Below, one piece after another: positions 20,284 through 32,552 of a stretch of 64,000 bases of DNA. The notes beneath the pieces are model-generated. The model had not been told where the DNA came from. It did not search any database and saw only the letters and a list, made by a program, of their open reading frames with translations. The DNA is from Trichaptum fuscoviolaceum (lineage: Eukaryota; Basidiomycota; Agaricomycetes; Hymenochaetales; Trichaptaceae). The translations under genes were made by a program, and so were the position numbers. Each line of letters begins with the position of its first letter. The first letter of the stretch is position 1. Location: positions 7,068,001 to 7,132,000 of the forward strand of contig CAJSYZ010000005.1 in assembly GCA_910574455.1 (NCBI GenBank), given 5' to 3'.

Positions 20284-22772
20284 ATGTCCTTTCGTGATCT
20301 GCGTACTGTTCGTGTCTCTCGACAATCCAACAGATCGTTCGTATTTCCACACATTACCGACGTGCAGGCATGGCGTGCATCTGTCGAACAACCCTCAGGC
20401 CGTAACAGCCCACAGGATCAAGCCCCAGAAGAGCAGCTGTTCTGGACTGTAGATGATAAAGACAAAGACATTCCGGAAGAAGCAGAAGAAGAAGAAGAGG
20501 AGGAGGAGGAGGAGGACTTTGACAATGGCATCGAGCACGATGAGGAAAGAAAGGAGTTTGACGCGGAGATGCCTGCGCCTCAGTTAGAGCAGACAGATCT
20601 GCTGCACGATGCTAGGATATCGATGGCGGAACCGTCTGTGAACGAGGAAGTGCATCCAAAGGCCGAAACACAACGAACAGTAACAAATGCTGTCCCTCCC
20701 TCATCTGAAGATCGTTCTGTCATACCTCCTATGGGGACTTCCACAGACGCTGATATGTCTAACCTATCTATCTCTAACACATCGTCCTCGACGTTGTATA
20801 CCGAAATGCCACCTACAGTCGAAATAAAACGGTCTAAGAAACGTGGTCGTGGATTATGGGCGAGGGAGTTCATAAAGGCTGGTAGGTCGACTTTTAGCTT
20901 AGATTTCCTTCAAAGCGTCATAATTTGCTGTATCTTTGTAGGAACGACCATCTTGACGACTAAGCCACGCGCATACGTTCTTTCCCGTTCGCAACTCGAA
21001 ATGTTCTGCTCCGCATGCTCAGGCGCCCGTCCCGTAACTGGGCTGAAAAAGTGCGGGAAGTGCAAGGTCGTCCATTATTGCGGACCTGCGTGTCAAAATG
21101 CGGATTGGGAAGCACATAAACCAGAGTGCGATGCCTTGCGACGATGGGCGACGTCTGCATCCTACGCCTCTACGGCTGGTTCTTCGTCTGCAGCCCAGAG
21201 CGAAAGTGATGAAGGAGGTGAAGATGGCGGGAACAAAGAGGCTGATCAGGACGTCAAGGAGGAATACAATTCGATTCCTTCCGAAGCTATACGGTGCTTG
21301 GCACGGATTATGTGGAGGAGAAAGAAAGAAGGGAGCGGTAGCACCTGGTGGAAGGAGATCAATGAAATGCAATCTCGTGAGTTCGTTCGGGATAGTTTGT
21401 TACTGTGCCTCTCTGATTTACGCTAGATCGCGATAACCTTGCACAAATTATGGTTAATGCCCATGTACACCTTGCTCACGGTATCGTACGATACATGGGT
21501 ATGGGAAGCGCGCATGATCTCGCAAGATTTGAAGTACGTGGAGTCGGCGAGCTGGTTGATCTTATTTCCAAGGTAGCATCTTTGTTTGGAGTATCTCATA
21601 ACTCTAATGCTCATCATTCTGAACAGTTCACGTCAAACTCATTTACCCTCGCGACACCATCGCTTTCTCCCATCGGTGTTGCTATTTCGCCTCTCGCAGC
21701 TCTCATAAACCATAGCTGCAATCCTAATGTGGCTGTTGTCTTTCCTCGTTTCTCTTCAGCGAAAGAAGAGCCCTTGATCCACGTCGTCGCCATTCAGGAT
21801 ATTCAAGCAAATGCGGAGTTATTCACGAGCTATATTGATATTACACTTCCCCGCGCACAGAGACAGAAAGATTTGAAAGAAACGTACAACTTCACCTGCG
21901 AGTGCGAACTCTGCAAGCAGTCAACCGATTCGGACAACGGGCAAGTGAGCGGTGAAGACTGGAGAGAGAGACTGTGGTGTCCAAAACGGTGTGGCGGGAC
22001 GTGTCCTCTACCTCTGACGGACGATGATGAAGTGCGATGCAACAAATGTGGCGTGCAGGTATCACATGTATCGAAAGTTGTTGATGCTATGCGTGTGGGT
22101 CAAGATGCACTTGATAAAGCGAACGCTTTACAATTCTCAGGTAACTTTATTTGTCTTACAATGAATTCGCGAACAATTCTTTGAACTAATCCGAATATAC
22201 CTATTACAGACCCAGAACGCGCAATCAAATTAACTCGTAATACAATCCCCCTACTTATCCAGACAGGCCTTCCTCCGTCTTCCCATCCACTTCTCGCGCT
22301 TTACCGACTACAGCAAGGACTACTCATCTCGACGTTTTCGGATTCCGAAAAACTGACAAAGGAGCTATTGGATGAGACGATTTGCTCTGCCGCGAAAGCA
22401 GCTGCGGGTCTTGACAATGTCCTATGTCCAGGACATCCAGTACGAGCTCTTGCGCTTGCAGAACTAGGGAAGCTCCTCGCTGTCGACGAACCATCTAGCA
22501 CAAACTCGTCGCCAAGTGAGACAACATTCCCACCCTCTGGTCCTGCACGCCTTCAGCTAGCTATGCAAGCGCTGCAACAGGCATATGCCGAGCTGCTAAT
22601 TGCATTTGGGAAGGGTCCTCAAGATGGTGGCGGTGGAGCAGTAGGCCGCGAGGTGCGCGAGCTGTTGGTCAATCTTGAGAAGGAACTTGGCATTTGGAAC
22701 AAGCGGATCGGTCAGACTTTGAAGGACACGCTAACGGAGCAGAAAGGGGGTGTTGTGGAGGTACAGCGCTAG
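20284..22772 (+). CDS. SET and MYND domain protein (SMYD-like)
   Basis: Probable protein-lysine methyltransferase of the SMYD type. Exons 20284-20881, 20942-21376, 21427-21572, 21627-22140 and 22210-22772 give 751 aa. A long acidic N-terminus (poly-Glu near 66-85) precedes the split SET domain. Its first part is RSKKRGRGLWAREFIKAG plus TTILTTKPRAYVLS; then comes a MYND zinc finger at about 221-262 (CSACSG, CGKC, HYCGPAC, HKPEC), then the catalytic SET part with LINHSCNPN near 421. A post-SET Cys cluster (CECELC, then CPKRCGGTC, CNKCG) and a helical C-terminal region complete the SMYD order. The codon usually taken as first in this frame (20248) is TTG, so I use ATG 20284. The substrate is unknown; SMYD proteins methylate histones or cytosolic proteins. 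Confidence 0.85.
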
Positions 22773-23613
22773 GCTATTTGAGTATGCTGTGCGTGTACAC
22801 GACTTTCAATCCTCAAATAAATGTGAGAATTACATTCACAGGAGATTGAAGTCGCTGAATGGCTTTGCTGAATATACGTCTCAGGAAAGAAGCTGTCGTC
22901 AAGCGCATATGATTGGCCTTGCGCTTAACGTTGCTAGTTGACGTGTCTTGGATCATGATGGACTGGACTGGCCAGGAAACAAATCGATTCTTATGCGCTT
23001 AAGCTTCGTATCTCTATCATCGTTCGTGGACTTCAAGCCATTGCCTTCGCAATCGCAATCCTTAGTTCAATAATACAAGGCTATAGCATTCACTGCTACT
23101 CGAAAGGTCTCGAGCATCTCCATCTCGATGTCTCGGATATGCCAATGGTTCGCTCCAACGTGCAGTCACTACCCAGTGGTATTACCATAAAAGGAAAAAC
23201 TGGACCTCTTTTCCAGTCCCATTCAAAATGTCGTCGATCACACCTTTCATCTATTATTGGGTGCTGTCAAGAGGTTCCAGGACTTCCGCTCTGCCGCCTC
23301 AATGCCTTGAGACACCATAGGCGCATCGGGAAGCGCGTCCTTAGAGGCGCCACTGTCTCTCGTGTACTACTGGTTGATTTCTTCCGTCTTGTCTCAGTCC
23401 TCAGCAGCCGGTGCGCCCCCACACCATGATGGTGCGTCGGAAGACTCATGCGCGTTCGTCACCTGCGGATGTCTGAATCGCGAAATGTCGCTCTGTATTT
23501 TCTGTCATATTTATGCTACTCTATCGTCCTCCTGGCTCAAGATCCCACCTATTCCCCCTTCTTGCATTTTCTTTTCACGTTTGTTGACGACCCGCTAACG
23601 ACATCTCTACATC
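22773..23613. other. Intergenic, 5' flank of the secreted protein gene
   Basis: No gene recognised. The last 60 bases before the ATG at 23614 are pyrimidine-rich (TTCTTGCATTTTCTTTTCAC), as is typical before fungal transcription or translation starts. Confidence 0.4.
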
Positions 23614-25628
23614 ATGAAGTTCATCGACGGCCGCCTCCTTTCCTTCGCGCTCCTAGCCTGCTCTCTAGCCCCCCTCGCTCAGGCGGCGCCGAAGAACGAC
23701 AGGCGCAGCCTGTTTCTCAGACGAGGTCCCATAGTCGCAAGACAAGACCCAGACTGCCCGGATACGACTACTATCCTTGTTCTGAGTACCTTGGATTGTG
23801 GTGGTAAGTTCGCAATCTTAGACTTTTTAGAATATCTTTGATTAACTCATGATTTTCAGACGAGTCAGCGACGACGCCACCGCCGACGACAGTCACTGGC
23901 TCTGTTTCCTCCATTTCAACTACCGACACTACCACGACTACTGACTCGACGGACACATCAGCATCAACTGATACAACCGACTCGAGCACTTCCACTGATA
24001 CGACGGATACATCTGCGCCCACTGACACAACCAGTACCGACACTACTGATACGTCAGCACCCACAGACACTACTACTAGCACCGATAGCACCGATACGTC
24101 CTCACCAACGGATACTACGTCGAGTTCTGACACTACCGACACCACGAGCAGTACGGACACTACTGATACGTCTGCTCCTACGGATACCACGGACACGACT
24201 ATCAGTACCGATACCACTGACACGTCGGCGCCCACGGATACTACCGACACGATTACTTCCACCGACACTACTGATTCGTCGGCTCCGACTGACACAACGG
24301 ACACGACGACTTCTACAGATACAACTGATTCTTCGTCACCCACGGACACCACCGATACGACGTCCAGCACTGATACTACCGATACGTCGGCGCCCACAGA
24401 CACTACGGATACGACGACTACCACGGATACTACTGATACGTCGTCTCCGACAGACACTACGGACACGTCCACCACGACAGATACAACTGATACGTCGGCG
24501 CCTACGGATTCCACCGATACGACGACCAGTACGGACACTACTGATACGTCCTCTCCGACTGATACTACGGACACGACGACCAGTACAGACACTACTGACA
24601 CATCGGCTCCTACGGATACCGATACTACAGATTCGTCGACTCCGACTGACACAACGGACACTACTTCCAGTACAGATACTACCGATACGTCGTCGCCTAC
24701 AGACTCTACGGACACGACAACTACCACGGACACTACGGATACTTCGTCGCCCACAGATACTTCTGATACGACGACAAGCACGGATACCACTGATACGTCT
24801 GCACCGACTGACACTACCGACACGACGACGACCACTGATTCTACCGACTCGTCGGCGCCTACAGACACTACGGACACCACGACTACCACGGACTCCACTG
24901 ATACGTCGACGCCTACGGACACCACCGATACGACAACCAGTACGGATACTACTGATACGTCGGTTCCGACTGATACTACGGACACGACGACGAGTACAGA
25001 TTCCACTGATACGTCGGCTCCTACAGACACCGATACAACAGATTCGTCGACCCCGACTGACACTACGGACACCACTACCAGTACAGATACTACTGATACA
25101 TCAGCGTCCACAGACACAACCGACACGACGACCTCTACCGACACGACCGATACATCGGCTCCCACTGATACCACGGATAGCTCTTCAAGCACCGACACTA
25201 CCGACACTACCACCAGCACCGACACGACTGATTCATCGACGCCGACTGACACTACCGACTCAACGACAAGCACCGACTCTACAGACACGTCGACGCCGAC
25301 TGACACAACCGATTCTACCACCAGCACTGACTCAACATCGTCAACTGATTCTACGTCATCTACTGATACCACTACTTCCATGCCCACCACCACCGTGACA
25401 ATGACTACGACAGTTACAGAGAGCGATACTGCTACTGAGACTTCGTTGGTGACGCAGACTCAGACAAACACTGTGACTACAGATGCCACCGAGACAGTGA
25501 CAGAGCCGGATACTACGTCAACTTCTACTGTTACACCCGACCCGACCACTATTACCGAGCCTGCTTCTACAGTCACTGTAACTGATCCTAACGCGACGAC
25601 GACAGAGACGGACACTGTTACTCAATGA
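23614..25628 (+). CDS. Secreted Thr/Ser/Asp-rich repeat protein (mucin-like)
   Basis: Exons 23614-23803 and 23860-25628 give 652 aa. The N-terminus MKFIDGRLLSFALLACSLA followed by PLAQA is a clear signal peptide (cleavage near residue 24). Basic pairs (KNDRR, FLRRG) suggest a Kex2-processed propeptide. Exon 2 is almost entirely a degenerate repeat of about 18 residues (54 bp), consensus STDTTDTSAPTDTTDTTT, from about 23930 to 25370, followed by a less regular Thr-rich tail ending TETDTVTQ. Such Thr/Ser stretches are usually heavily O-mannosylated in fungi, so a cell-surface or extracellular role is likely. No GPI signal is visible at the C-terminus. Few Cys, no catalytic domain. Repeat number probably varies between strains. 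Confidence 0.85.
23930..25370 (+). repeat. Tandem 54-bp coding repeat
   Basis: About 26 degenerate copies of a 54-bp unit coding for the 18-residue motif STDTTDTSAPTDTTDTTT. Two copies share an insertion giving SAPTDTDTTDSSTPTDTT (near 24605 and 25017), which suggests block duplication of several units. The codon pattern keeps the opposite strand open too. Confidence 0.85.
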
Positions 25629-25822
25629 TCAATGACTAGTTCTTTGTCCAAGTAACGCAGTAAAATAGGAACCTTGCATCTGTTGTAGATAGAACCCTTC
25701 AATCCTTATTTCGTTTCTACTTCACAATGGAAAGAGTAAAGAAGATTGTCTCAGAAAAAAACAGTACATGGAATTTGTATGTTTGAGTGTGCTTATTATT
25801 CATTGCAACTCACATTACATAC

Positions 25823-27882
25823 TCATATTTCCAGGCCAATGAATTTGTTGCCTCCTCTTCTGAGCACTCCTTCAACGAGTTTCATTCCCTCTAGAACTTT
25901 CTCCTCTTCGAAGCGTTGCCCAACAATCTGAACACCCACAGGAAGACCATCCATTGCCTGTGCGTCGTACATCTCGAAAGCACTGCTGGCCACAGCATTG
26001 GACGCTTTCATCTTCTTAGCCCCTTCAGGACTGATTAGGTCCAAATCTGCGCTAACACGTGTAACTGGTAATACACCTGCTGTATAGTCAAGCTGTTGCA
26101 GACGGTTGGTGAGAGGGGGGTAATGATAGGAAAGCTGCGGAACGTCCACACACCAGGTTGAATAGGAAAGTATATCCACAAGATTTGAACCCAAACTTCA
26201 TCCCGTTGTTAGGAACGGCAGGAAGAGCGTTGGGCACGGTAAGGAGGAAGTCCAGACCGGCATCGTTCCATGCACTAAACCACTTTGCTCGGTAAGCCTC
26301 ACGCTGAGCTACCAGCGCCCAATACTCGGCAATCGTTTTCTCTCTCCAGCCGTCCAGGAGGCCGGCATAAATACTGTCACGTTTTATGTATCGTACCCAC
26401 CATATGTAAGCTTTCTGGACGAATTGAGGAAGATAGAACCAGATGTTGGCCTGGCGCATCCCCGGATCATTTGACTCTCCCCAGCGGATCGGACTGGACG
26501 CGGTCGCACCTGGGAATTGTGAGCAAATGCATGCAATACACTAGGTGAGTTGGTGTCGGTAGTACTTACCGCCATCTGCTAGGAGAAGTTGGGAAGCTAT
26601 CTGAAGCCCTACATATGGACTTGGTGCATCGCTTCAAAACTATGAAATCAGAAAGCGTAATTCGGATCCAATCAAAGGACCTACAAGTCCACAACTTCAT
26701 AGCCACTCTGCTTGAGATTCTCCACAACAATCGACAAGGCACGCTTGCAGGCCGGGGACGGAGGTACAACGCCTAAATCACAAAAACAAATGTGCATATG
26801 AAACGGACTGACTGTCAATGATTAACCATACCATCGCTCCACATGACACCAAATTTGACTTTGCTCGAAGACAAATCAACAGATCGCCATGGCAATTGCA
26901 GTACCTACATAGCAAGAGTGAAATGATCAGTATTGCATATTAATAACCGCGCTAAAGCTGTATGCTAGGTCATACCGAATGATCGTACGTCCAAGGCTTC
27001 ATAGAGAAAATTGCCTTCCAGAATGTCTCCAGATCCTCAAGAGTCTTCGCCATCGGTGAGTTGACCGCCGGTACTCCTTCCTGACCGGGCATGCTCGTCA
27101 TATTCCCAGTCTTTAGAAATCTGAAGGCCGATGCGCGAATCGTATAGACACCGGAATAGTGAGCTGGGACGCGAACAGAACCTGCAACGTCCGTGCCGAT
27201 ACCAATGCGCGAGCCTCCCAGCGCAAGAAGAGCGGCCTCACCTCCACTAGATCCGCCGGGCGAATAATTCTTGTTGTACGGATTTGTCGCGCGCCCGAAG
27301 ATGTCGGACGCGGACTCGAAGGATAGAAGAGTGATTGGAATATTTGTCTTTACGAATGGAATGGCTCCCGCATCACGAAGCAGCCGGACAAGCGCAGAGT
27401 CTTTCTGAATAGGCTTCCCAGACCAAGCAGAATAACCAATACAGGCGTCATAGCCCTGCACGGCGACGGTATCCTTGACACTAACAGGCATGCCAGCCAA
27501 AGGTCCGGTTTTGTTGATTGACTGCTGTGCCTGTTCTTCTGCTGTGTCGATCATGATCTCGGTGAGGCAGTTAGTCGCCTTGTGTGCTTCAAGCGCCCGT
27601 TTGCCATAGGAACGCAGGACCTGCAAAGGTGTCCATTTTCCAATTTGAACATTGTTGACGACGGCTTTCACTGGAGAATTCAAAATCTCCTTGTCTTCCG
27701 CAGTTAGTGGTTCGTGATAAGCACTGGGGAGCGTCTTGATACGTTCCTCTTGCTCAGAACGTTTGGCACTGCTATAGAACGCATGTCAAAGTCATCAGAC
27801 AATTATTAACAATGGCATATTGAATTTAACACACCATGCTCGACGATGCGCGAGGTAAGAGAGCAACATTGTTATCTGCCAT
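25823..27882 (-). CDS. Amidase-signature family protein 1
   Basis: Amidase-signature hydrolase (acetamidase/fatty-acid-amide-hydrolase group), cutting C-N amide bonds with a Ser-cisSer-Lys triad. Seven exons (27882-27833, 27771-26976, 26904-26832, 26772-26685, 26631-26570, 26509-26154, 26092-25823) give 564 aa. Visible: ATNCLTEIMID, then GMPVSVKDT (catalytic Lys near 116), YSPGGSSGGEAAL (cis-Ser) and GIGTDVAGSVRVPA (nucleophile Ser), then SPYVGLQIASQLLLADG and the C-terminal LPVGVQIVGQRFEEEKVL. The first exon (MADNNVALLPRASSSM) is the least certain: its donor GTGTTA is weak and was chosen for frame. The fourth intron uses a GAAG acceptor. Convergent with the secreted-protein gene, 194 bp apart. 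Substrate unknown. Confidence 0.87.
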
Positions 27883-28147
27883 GAAGAAGCAATCGAGGGA
27901 ATGCATATCGTCCGGTAAACGAAGAAACAGCACAGGCGTAATATGTACACAGTCCGGAATCTGCCGATACAATAATATTAATTAAGAGCAATTTATTGTC
28001 TGGATGACTGGTTGCGTTGGTACAATGAGTGACAAAAAAAAGTAATAATGAAAGAGTCAAGCCGCAAATGCATAGTTGGCACATGAGTCCAAGAATGAAA
28101 AGAAAATAATGATGCGTAAATATAACTATTGGGAAAGATCAATCACT

Positions 28148-29290
28148 TTAGGCAGCCCTCAGCTTCCTCAGCTGTTCCAGGATCCTTTGCACCTCTTCAG
28201 TCTCTGATTCCTTTGTGTACGTGTGCTTATCGCGGCCAGCATCAACAACGATCTGTTCGAGGCCCGTCTTCCGCCTTCTATCCCGGTCCACTTTCTCCTG
28301 CAATGCCTTCTCCGGCTGTTGGTTCAGCGATGCATCAGACGCAGAACGTTCCTGATTAGCACGAGGCGTAGATGGAGTGATGGAAAATGCCACGGGAGTG
28401 GTCGGGGCGCTCGGAGATCTTCGCGTTATGCTGGAAACGATCTTGCTGAACGTGATGGGTGGGAAGAGCTTTGCTGATCGGCTTTTCTCGTCTTTGCCGC
28501 CTTCAGTATGCGCCGAGGGGAATGGGAGACTATCCTTCGAGGACGAGCTAGGTCGCGGAGTGCCAATTTGCGGAGGAAGGAGAGTGGATACTGAAGCTGA
28601 GTTCTGCAATGGCGCTGATCTGGATTTGCGAGGAACATTAACTTGAGGACTCGTGGCCGGTCGGACGTTGCCTTTGGAACCACTCGCGCGTGTGCGAAGC
28701 GTGTGGCGGTCTTTCGGAGGGGGAGGAGGGCCCATGGTCGGTTTGCGCCTCAGTGTCCGAGTCAATGGTGGAGGAGTGGTTGTTGACGAGAGGTCTGTTA
28801 CTGATAAGACCTTCGATGGAGAGGCTGATGGCGAAGATGGCGAAGGAACAGTCGACGAGAAGGTTCGTACTCTGAAAGACTGTGGGTCGTTTGCAGGAGC
28901 CGGTTTCACAGCGACGGTGCGTTTCTGTGCAGTCAGTCTGCGGGACCAGAAACCAGTGATGTCATCCGCTTCAATACTCCTCGTAGCCTTATGTCTTGAG
29001 ACTTTCGGGGATCCCTTCTCACTAATATCCCCTACTCCTTCACGAAACGATAGATGAACCGCCGCATCAGTCTCCTTGACATCGAGATCGGCGCTTGTCT
29101 TCGGTGAGTCAATCGAAGACCCCTTGAAGCGATCAGAAGGTACAGGAAGTTGCTGCGACAGGCGGTGGCCGTGGTTCGCTTTGTTCCTGGACGTCAAAGC
29201 CTGAAAGTCGAAACTTTGTCGTTTTCGTCGAATCGGAGCGGGCTTCCCGTGCAGATATGGGGCGGGCTGTGGTGTGTATATGTGGCTCAT
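28148..29290 (-). CDS. Hypothetical Ser/Pro/Arg-rich protein, 380 aa
   Basis: Single ATG-started exon of 380 codons. Low-complexity and largely disordered: rich in Ser, Pro, Thr, Arg and Lys (KPTMGPPPPPKDRHTLRTR; PSPSSPSASPSK). Short basic stretches (PIRRKRQSFD) could be nuclear signals. The last 35 residues change to a charged, probably helical segment (KESETEEVQRILEQLRKLRA). No catalytic domain is recognised. The length of an open frame in this composition, with an ATG and a plausible end, makes it a likely gene; the role is unknown, and a scaffold or regulatory protein with phosphorylation sites is only a guess. Confidence 0.6.
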   Translation of the reverse strand: MSHIYTPQPAPYLHGKPAPIRRKRQSFDFQALTSRNKANHGHRLSQQLPVPSDRFKGSSIDSPKTSADLDVKETDAAVHLSFREGVGDISEKGSPKVSRHKATRSIEADDITGFWSRRLTAQKRTVAVKPAPANDPQSFRVRTFSSTVPSPSSPSASPSKVLSVTDLSSTTTPPPLTRTLRRKPTMGPPPPPKDRHTLRTRASGSKGNVRPATSPQVNVPRKSRSAPLQNSASVSTLLPPQIGTPRPSSSSKDSLPFPSAHTEGGKDEKSRSAKLFPPITFSKIVSSITRRSPSAPTTPVAFSITPSTPRANQERSASDASLNQQPEKALQEKVDRDRRRKTGLEQIVVDAGRDKHTYTKESETEEVQRILEQLRKLRAA

Positions 29291-30173
29291 GACGAGCGAG
29301 ATATCCTCTTGGTATGAGACCGGTCGGCTATAAACTTGAGGTAAAAAACATCAATGCTGAGCTCTTGACTCGCTCTGAGCCAAACAGTCTGTTCAGCTAT
29401 TAGTGATGACTTATACGGCGAAAAAATTGACACTCACTAAAGACTCTAAGAAGTTAAATTCAATGTAAGTAAACAGCTGATCAACAGGTGTAGCTGAAAG
29501 AAGCGACGCAGCCGACAGAAGCAAGTGGTAGACAGATGGATGCGACAGAGGGGGAAAGCGAGTGGAGTCTACTCGAGAGTGAAGGATATTTACACTGGTG
29601 ACAAAGGGGCTCTGCCTGCAGATGGGGAAACGAAGTGATCGTGATGTGGCGTGCCCAGAGCATGTGTTGATATCTCAGTTTAGCTGCATTCTCCCCGACC
29701 TCTAAAGAATACCCAGGATCTGTAAGCTAGGCCGACGATCAGAATCAATCAATAGACCGGTGTAATGATTTGACCATCTTCCGTTCGAGCATCCTGTAGA
29801 CCATGCAAGACTTCAGTATTTTGCCCCTGAACAGCCCGTTCGATTTTTCATAATGATAGCAAATAGCATGGTATGACGCCGCGAGCAATTGCTTCGAATT
29901 GGTATGTTGTTGAAATACATTTGCTAAGTTTGAAAAAGCTGCCATCACTGGCAGCATGGCAGATGGAGGGAACAAGATGGCGCTGGTGTTTTGTGATGGC
30001 AGCTGGCTGATGGAACCCGCCTGAACCCGAAATGCCGATCTCGGCACTGACCCTGAGCTGCTCTCGTGACCGTAGTGTGACAGCCTGACGCGCTTGAGTA
30101 ACGCGTCTGTCACAGTGTCTCAGTAACGCGTTTCCCGCTCTCGCCTTCGCTAAACGTGCTTCTTCTCATCACC
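29291..30173. other. Divergent promoter region
   Basis: Shared upstream region of the genes at 29290 (-) and 30174 (+). It carries the G1/S-type motifs listed at 30101-30138. The minus-strand frame 30113-29745 starts with GTG and has no recognisable feature, so it is not called. Confidence 0.5.
30101..30138 (+). promoter_or_regulatory. Two MCB boxes and an E2F-like site
   Basis: ACGCGT occurs twice, at 30101-30106 and 30126-30131, both preceded by AGTA. The second runs into TTTCCCGC (30131-30138), which fits the E2F consensus TTTSSCGC. They lie 36-73 bp before the start codon at 30174. MCB boxes bind MBF in yeasts and drive G1/S expression; the assignment here is by motif only. Confidence 0.6.
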
Positions 30174-31041
30174 ATGTCCTCCCCGTCGAGCTCGTCGTTG
30201 CTCCTCCCAAGAACGCCAACAACGTCGCGCTACTCTTCCTATGGATCTCGGCCGCTCCTGTCATCACCTTTGGCTCCATTGGTAGCGTCCTCGTCGCCGG
30301 GGCCAACATCGCCCGTAGTGGAAGCGCAGGCGCGCCGACGAATGCAATACAAGGCAACCGGGACTCCTCATAGCTCTTCTGCTTTGCCTTCACGAAGGTA
30401 CCTTTCCACGGCCAGCGCGCAAAGTCTATCTGCGTCGGAAACTCCCCAGTCAAGCTTCTTGAGAGAACGCTTGAAGGCGAAATGCTTGGATCGTGCTCGT
30501 CGTGCCCGGGAAAAGAATATTCAGAAGCGTAGAGCGAGTGAGCTAAGCAGTGATGGCTTCGACGTTGATATGGACTCTTCTGACAAAGAAGATGACGAAG
30601 ATTCTAACCCTTTCGACGACGAAGTGAGTGGCCGCAGTCCACAGAAAATATTGCTCGTTCATGCTTACTAATACACAAAACGTAAAGATTTTCAGGCGGA
30701 TAATGGCGAACGAGAACCGTAAAAGAGAACACGCCTTCCGGGTTTCTTTCGAGCAGAACGTAGGCTCTTCAATCGACCCAAGCATGGAAGACATCACGGA
30801 GTGGGAGAAGCAGTTGGGAGACGTGGAAGAAGAACCAACACCTCCCGATGACCTCTTTGAAGAAGACGACGAATACTGGGCATCGCTTTATGAAGAACTT
30901 GCTCAGAATGAAGAGCCTCAGCCCAGCGAATCGCACGCGTCTCGCCCCTTCTCAACGGAAAGACGCCAAGTAGATGGGTCATACGCACAGCAATCAACTC
31001 TTGGTCACATTGACTGTGGCGACATGGATACGGAGTTGTGA
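30174..31041 (+). CDS. Hypothetical acidic protein with charged N-terminal helix, 267 aa
   Basis: Two exons, 30174-30623 and 30688-31041, phase 0. I do not recognise the family with confidence. Order: Ser/Pro-rich N-terminus (1-90); a basic helix FLRERLKAKCLDRARRAREK at about 100-120; an acidic stretch (DMDSSDKEDDEDSNPFDDE); then a conserved-looking FRRIMANENRKREHAFRVSF; a second acidic part with EDDEYWASLYEELAQ; and a polar tail. The basic helix plus acidic partner motif is reminiscent of RPA-interacting proteins, but the C-terminal zinc-binding Cys of that family are absent, so I do not assign it. The start used is ATG 30174, because the longer frame begins with GTG. The promoter carries MCB/E2F-type motifs. 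Confidence 0.65.
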
Positions 31042-32552
31042 TCGTCTGTCTTCTGCGGGCTGCTATATCCGCTCCAGGATGTGCGACACCTTCCCTGCCA
31101 TTGACCTGACAAGGTCACGTTTTTGTATTGTATGTGTAACTATTTATCGTTAATGTATCTTTACGTCGCATCTGATCACCGCATGGCTGGATCTCATTAC
31201 GCTATTAATAGCAAGATACTTTCAATCAAGTCGCCCATGATGTCGAGAGATATGGGATTGTTGCATTCCCGTTTTCAATGATGGGCCGTATGTGTTCATC
31301 TTTTTCTCTCTGTGTTCAGACCATATTTGACTTTATATGGCTCTAGCCAATGAAATAATGGTGATGCCAAATCTCATCAAGTTGAATACCACCATTAGAT
31401 GTCGTTATTCTTAGAGCGAGCGTTGATTGCTCGGGAAGCTGGGGCTCCGCTGGCTTTTCAATTAAGTAGCGCGATGTAGTGGAAGACAATAGTACTCTCA
31501 CATCTGTCATTATGCCCGCATTATACTTCAAATCTCCAGATGTGCGCGCACCATGGGGTGAATTAGTTCAGCCGCTCTTCTCGAAAATCGATATTCCAGC
31601 ACTGATCTCTTATTAACAGGTCTACGACTTTCGAATTAAGTCGGACACTTCCCACGAATTGTGAACTGTGTAACGAGCCGGGCTATTCGGAATTTGAACT
31701 TTGATCCCTCATATGTCAAACACATCCATCGATAATCTCATCCTCGCCATATATCAGGACTTGCGAATTCTCCTAAGGGAGAGGATCGCTCGGACGCATC
31801 GAATCGGCTGGAGAGATCGTGTGGGATGCGGGAACACGCAAAGTAAGCTCGATCTGTTTATGCCAGGTGGACTTCTTCAGCCTCAACAAATGGGTCCATA
31901 GAAGATCATAATGGTTCTTCTTCTATTTCTCTTGGGCATTCTTCTGGCGGGCGATTAAAAGAGGAAAGGTCTCACGCTCACATTCTGCGACTCGGATTTC
32001 GCGCTGAGCATCTCACGGGCAATAGCGTCCCCGCGCACACGAATATGTTCGGTACTCTTGGGCAGCTGTTTGCTTACGAATTGCAGAGCGACCGGACGGA
32101 ACGGCAGTCTCGGGGACGAACAAGAAGATTTTCCGGACGTGGTCATATTCCCCTTGCGGCGATTAGTCTTCGTCTAACGGAGCATATCGAATGATACGGT
32201 CTATACTTTTCTGCCGATTGTGGGAGTGGGAAATAATGTACGACACACATTATATCTGAAGTCATTCATTTCCTCCGAACCTGAGCTTCTCGTACCTTGC
32301 CCGATGGGGCACTGTTCCTGGTCCTTTCTTACTGGCACGAGCTAGTCTATATGACACTAGGATGCTTGTCCCTGTGGTGTAACGCCCATGCCATCTAGGG
32401 TGGTACTGTCCGTTTTCCCGTGACTTTCGCATCCTCGGATGCCATGTAGCTTTCTCACCTCTCCGCCTGCTTAAACACTGCTAATGCTTATATCTTGTTG
32501 CTCGAACAGCCTGCGCCCCCCCTCGAAAACTTCGGCTGCATTCTCCTCGACC
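31042..32552. other. 1.5-kb intergenic region, nothing recognised
   Basis: Only short, motif-less frames on both strands. It contains the 3' flank of the 267-aa gene and the promoter of amidase 2. No repeat is evident. Confidence 0.4.

Noticed and set aside
23771..25393. 540-codon open frame on the minus strand (Val/Ser/Asp repeats)
   Set aside because: It is the exact antisense of the Thr/Ser/Asp-rich secreted protein. The sense strand has a signal peptide and a good intron; the antisense has no signal and only reflects codon use in the repeat.
29745..30113. 122-codon minus-strand frame in the divergent promoter
   Set aside because: It starts with GTG and overlaps the MCB/E2F region, and has no recognisable feature or splice continuation.
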